Source of the DNA: Bacteroidales bacterium
Lineage (GTDB): Bacteria; Bacteroidota; Bacteroidia; Bacteroidales; UBA7960
Reading direction: 5' to 3'
DNA: 7,841 nucleotides
Assembly (NCBI GenBank): GCA_003557805.1
Contig: PWNY01000268.1
Span: forward strand, 1 to 7,841
Below the pieces are notes generated by a model. The model was not told where the DNA came from. It saw only the letters and a list, made by a program, of their open reading frames with translations, and ran no database searches. Below are positions 6,400-7,841 of this stretch, piece by piece; position 1 is the first letter of the stretch, and the number at the start of each line of letters is the position of its first letter. The translations under genes were made by a program, and so were the position numbers.

Positions 6400-6726
6400 T
6401 TACTTGTCCTTTATCATGGTCAGCAGCATCTTGTAGTTCTCAACTGCCAGTAAAGCATGAGGGATGTTTGCGGGCATTATAACAGATTCCCCTTCACTGA
6501 GTAAATGTGGTTTGCTTGCTATCTTTATTTCTGCCTTGCCCTCAAGTACCTGCACCAATGCATCAAAGGGAGCTGAATGCTCGCTGAGTTTCTGACCCCT
6601 GTCAAATGAGAAAAGGGTTACATTTCCACCAGCGCTTTCAAGTATTCTCTTGCTCACTACACTGTTGGATGCGTACTCAATGTCTTTTTTGAAGTTGATT
6701 ATCTTGCTGTGTTCAGTCGCGCTCAT
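6400..6726 (-). CDS. small cupin-domain protein (first gene of leftward operon)
   Basis: This 108-aa cupin_2-type protein is a single beta-barrel domain and probably cytosolic. Motif 1 is GQKLSEHSAPFDALVQVLEG (44-63) with H50. The second His position is A52 and the Glu position is occupied by A56. Motif 2 is EGESVIMPANIPHALLAVEN (78-97) with H90 in the standard IPHAL context. Two of four classical ligands are therefore present, as is common in this 'EHSAPFDA' subgroup of small bacterial cupins. It is the promoter-proximal gene of the run cupin-cupin-DCC and is divergent from the TetR operon. The product could bind a small organic ligand or act as an enzyme, but no function can be assigned. 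Confidence 0.88.
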   Translation of the reverse strand: MSATEHSKIINFKKDIEYASNSVVSKRILESAGGNVTLFSFDRGQKLSEHSAPFDALVQVLEGKAEIKIASKPHLLSEGESVIMPANIPHALLAVENYKMLLTMIKDK

Positions 6727-6800
6727 ATCAAAATTTAATTTTTAGGGTTCTAAGTATTAAGCTAACATATTTTACAGAGGTTTTGTTCTCTTGTTTAATA

Positions 6801-6808
6801 CAAATTTA
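6801..6808 (-). promoter_or_regulatory. possible -7 box (TAAATTTG) for the leftward cupin operon
   Basis: The minus strand reads TAAATTTG, matching TAnnTTTG, about 75 bp upstream of the cupin start at 6726. No TTTG or TTG occurs 19-20 bp upstream; the nearest TTG is 9 bp away. In such AT-rich DNA this single box is weak evidence. Confidence 0.3.
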
Positions 6809-6821
6809 AAAATTATGCAAT

Positions 6822-6848
6822 AAAGTACTTTTTTAATTTATTAATAAA
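6822..6848. repeat. two neighbouring palindromes, candidate TetR operators
   Basis: AAAGTACTTT (6822-6831) and TTTATTAATAAA (6837-6848) are perfect palindromes of 10 and 12 bp, five bases apart. They lie directly upstream of the -33 element at 6862 and of the possible leftward -7 box. TetR dimers bind such symmetric sites, but short AT-rich palindromes also arise readily by chance. Confidence 0.35.
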
Positions 6849-6861
6849 AAATGTTAAAGAA

Positions 6862-6892
6862 TTTGCAAGTTTGTTTATATTAACTAACTTTG
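6862..6892 (+). promoter_or_regulatory. strong Bacteroidota-type promoter for the membrane protein-TetR-cupin operon
   Basis: TTTG (6862-6865), a 19-bp spacer, and TAACTTTG (6885-6892) form a full match to the -33/-7 consensus of Bacteroidota. The predicted transcription start, a few bases after 6892, leaves a leader of roughly 14-18 nt to the ATG at 6914. This rules out the upstream in-frame TTG at 6890, which lies inside the -7 box. Confidence 0.7.
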
Positions 6893-6913
6893 CATCAACA
6901 AATACATTTTCTT

Positions 6914-7111
6914 ATGTTATTCTTATTAAAATACATCAGGATATTTTCATTTGCATTGACAGCACTTACTTCGGTTCCGCTTATTATTAACTACTTCAGG
7001 GAAAGTGAAGTGCCATATGAATGGATTATTACACTACATGTGTGTTTTGGTGTGCTATTTATTATTTCGGCAATCCCGGGAATGATCCTTGAGAAAAGGG
7101 AGAACCGGTAA
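6914..7111 (+). CDS. 65-aa two-helix membrane protein of unknown function
   Basis: I do not recognise this protein. It has two hydrophobic segments, about residues 8-27 (YIRIFSFALTALTSVPLIIN) and 38-58 (WIITLHVCFGVLFIISAIPG region), joined by a short polar loop with FRESEVPYE. A charged tail EKRENR follows. The positive residues near the N-terminus and at the C-terminus suggest that both ends face the cytoplasm. The start is taken as the ATG at 6914 because an in-frame TTG at 6890 overlaps the promoter -7 box. No Shine-Dalgarno sequence is visible. It is the first gene after the promoter and ends 28 nt before the TetR gene, so it is likely cotranscribed with it. The clean membrane pattern and operon position support a real gene, though it could be a leader without function. 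Confidence 0.6.
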   Translation: MLFLLKYIRIFSFALTALTSVPLIINYFRESEVPYEWIITLHVCFGVLFIISAIPGMILEKRENR

Positions 7112-7139
7112 CAGATCACAATTTTATAATTTATATAAA

Positions 7140-7739
7140 ATGCAAACAAAAAGACAAAAAGAGATATTGGATACGGCCCTCAATCTTATCGGTCAAAGAG
7201 GGATACAGGGTCTTACCATTAAAAACCTGTCAAAAGAAATTGGGATTTCTGAGCCTGCGATTTACAGGCATTACGACAGCAAGATCGATATACTTCTTGC
7301 CATTCTAGATGTTTTCAGACAGAACACTGAGAAGTTGTATGACAATGCTTCAAAAAAAGATATTCCTGCTCCTGAAAGACTGAGCCTTATATTCAGCAGG
7401 CACTTTGATACTTTTTCTGAAAACCCTGCACTTATTCCAGTAATTTTTTCAGAAGAGGTGTTCAGGGGGGAAGAAGGCCTTATGGACAAGGTATCTGAGA
7501 TAATTACAAGGAACATCCGGACACTTTCCGGAATCATTAAAGAGGGGCAAAAAAATAATGAAATACGCGATGATATTGATGCCGGCCATATTGCTGTAAT
7601 AATTATGGGAAGCCTGAGGCTGTTCATCAAGAAATGGCAGTTTGCCGGATATTCCTATGATATAAAAAGGGAAGGAAGAAAACTTGTTAAATCATTGAAA
7701 CGGCTAATAATTAAAGGAAACAGTTATGAAATCAATTAA
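7140..7739 (+). CDS. TetR/AcrR family transcriptional regulator
   Basis: This 199-aa cytosolic DNA-binding protein has the normal TetR length. The N-terminal domain shows the family pattern: helix 1 RQKEILDTALNLIGQRG (5-21), then LTIKNLSKEIGISEPAIYRH (25-44) as the helix-turn-helix, ending with YDSKIDIL. The all-helical ligand-binding and dimerisation domain follows (about 55-195), including SENPALIPVIFSEEVF (93-108) and GHIAVIIMGSLRLF (149-162). The ATG at 7140 is chosen. The frame stays open to a TTG at 7089, but that overlaps the preceding gene and adds 17 residues foreign to the family. TetR proteins usually repress their own and divergent operons until an inducer binds. Here the divergent cupin-DCC operon and its own operon are the likely targets. 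The inducer is unknown. Confidence 0.93.
   Translation: MQTKRQKEILDTALNLIGQRGIQGLTIKNLSKEIGISEPAIYRHYDSKIDILLAILDVFRQNTEKLYDNASKKDIPAPERLSLIFSRHFDTFSENPALIPVIFSEEVFRGEEGLMDKVSEIITRNIRTLSGIIKEGQKNNEIRDDIDAGHIAVIIMGSLRLFIKKWQFAGYSYDIKREGRKLVKSLKRLIIKGNSYEIN
7713..7718 (+). promoter_or_regulatory. ribosome binding site (AAAGGA) for the third cupin gene, inside the TetR coding end
   Basis: AAAGGA lies 7 nt upstream of the ATG at 7726, within the last codons of the regulator gene. This good Shine-Dalgarno match supports the overlapping start and suggests translational coupling. Confidence 0.55.
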
Positions 7740-7841
7740 TGTAAAGAATGCAACGATAAAGGAAACCCCTCACGGTGTGGATGTACGACCAATTTATGAC
7801 AGGTATAATGCCCAGGCAGTACATATTATGCTAAACCCTGG
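7726..7841 (+). CDS. N-terminal fragment of a third cupin-like protein (runs off right edge)
   Basis: Thirty-eight codons are visible from the ATG at 7726, with no stop before the window ends. The translation begins MKSINVKNATIKETPHGVDV and continues through RPIYDRYNAQAVHIMLNPG. The closing AVHIMLNPG is the strand that normally leads into cupin motif 1 (compare AIMLSLKPGE in the second cupin here), so a cupin domain is expected just past the edge. The gene overlaps the TetR gene by 14 nt in another frame and has its own ribosome binding site, so it belongs to the same operon. The cupin assignment rests on a short segment. Confidence 0.65.
   Translation, partial: MKSINVKNATIKETPHGVDVRPIYDRYNAQAVHIMLNP

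Larger units (their letters stand above)
6727..6913. promoter_or_regulatory. AT-rich divergent regulatory region of the two cupin/TetR operons
   Basis: This 187-bp, strongly AT-rich spacer lies between the leftward cupin gene and the rightward small membrane-protein gene. It holds the plus-strand promoter at 6862-6892, a minus-strand -7-like box at 6801-6808, and two perfect palindromes (6822-6831 and 6837-6848). A short GTTAA/TTAAC pair brackets the plus promoter. This arrangement fits control of both operons by the TetR regulator encoded downstream, which is an inference. Confidence 0.65.

Noticed and set aside
5815..6453. Plus-strand frames opposite the DCC and cupin genes
   Set aside because: They are antisense shadows of genes with clear motifs (DGNCGFC and the cupin barrels) and show no domain of their own.
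6890..6913. TTG start for the small membrane protein
   Set aside because: The codon lies inside the TAACTTTG promoter box, so it would not be present in the transcript.
7089..7139. 17-codon extension of the TetR gene from a TTG start
   Set aside because: It overlaps the preceding gene and adds residues not found in the family. The ATG at 7140 gives the usual TetR length and N-terminus.
1..7841. tRNA, rRNA, CRISPR array, transposase, phage or toxin-antitoxin genes
   Set aside because: I looked for cloverleaf-like sequence, regularly spaced repeats, terminal inverted repeats and characteristic protein motifs on both strands and saw none.

Overview
The window looks like chromosomal DNA from a member of the Bacteroidota, probably an environmental or gut relative of the Bacteroidales. 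Three things suggest this. The best promoter matches have the Bacteroidota form (TTTG or TTG, 19 bp, TAnnTTTG). Several genes have weak or no Shine-Dalgarno sites. The proteins (a PPi-PEPCK-like enzyme, an SLC13 permease with RCK_C domains, small cupins of the 'EHSAPFDAL' kind) are of types common in that phylum. The taxonomic call is an inference. I saw no tRNA, rRNA, CRISPR array, insertion sequence or phage gene.

Left region (1-2143). One long reading frame on the minus strand starts at 2003 and runs off the left edge without a stop (667 codons visible). It looks like the N-terminal part of a very large PPi-type phosphoenolpyruvate carboxykinase. A 140-bp divergent spacer holds a perfect 12-bp palindrome and a good plus-strand promoter match that ends almost at the start codon of the next gene.

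Centre (2144-5577, plus strand). A 589-aa SLC13/ArsB-NhaD-type permease carries two RCK_C (TrkA_C) domains in its central loop. A 9-bp-arm stem-loop follows it. Next come a 364-aa membrane-embedded site-2-type metalloprotease (M50) with two CBS domains, and a 123-aa stand-alone receiver domain (CheY-like). A GC-rich hairpin plus T-run just beyond the receiver gene, inside the 3' end of the convergent gene, probably terminates its transcript.

Right region (5593-7841). Two divergent operons share an AT-rich regulatory spacer. Leftward are cupin (6726-6400), cupin (6386-6081) and a DCC-family (DUF393) thiol-disulfide oxidoreductase-like protein (6078-5593), with gaps of 13 and 2 nt. Rightward are a 65-aa two-helix membrane protein, a TetR-family regulator, and the start of a third cupin-like protein that overlaps the regulator gene by 14 nt and runs off the right edge. 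The TetR protein is the obvious candidate controller of both operons. The number of small cupins, two with incomplete metal-ligand sets, together with a CxxC protein, suggests a stress or redox module whose substrate I cannot name. This is the part most worth following up.
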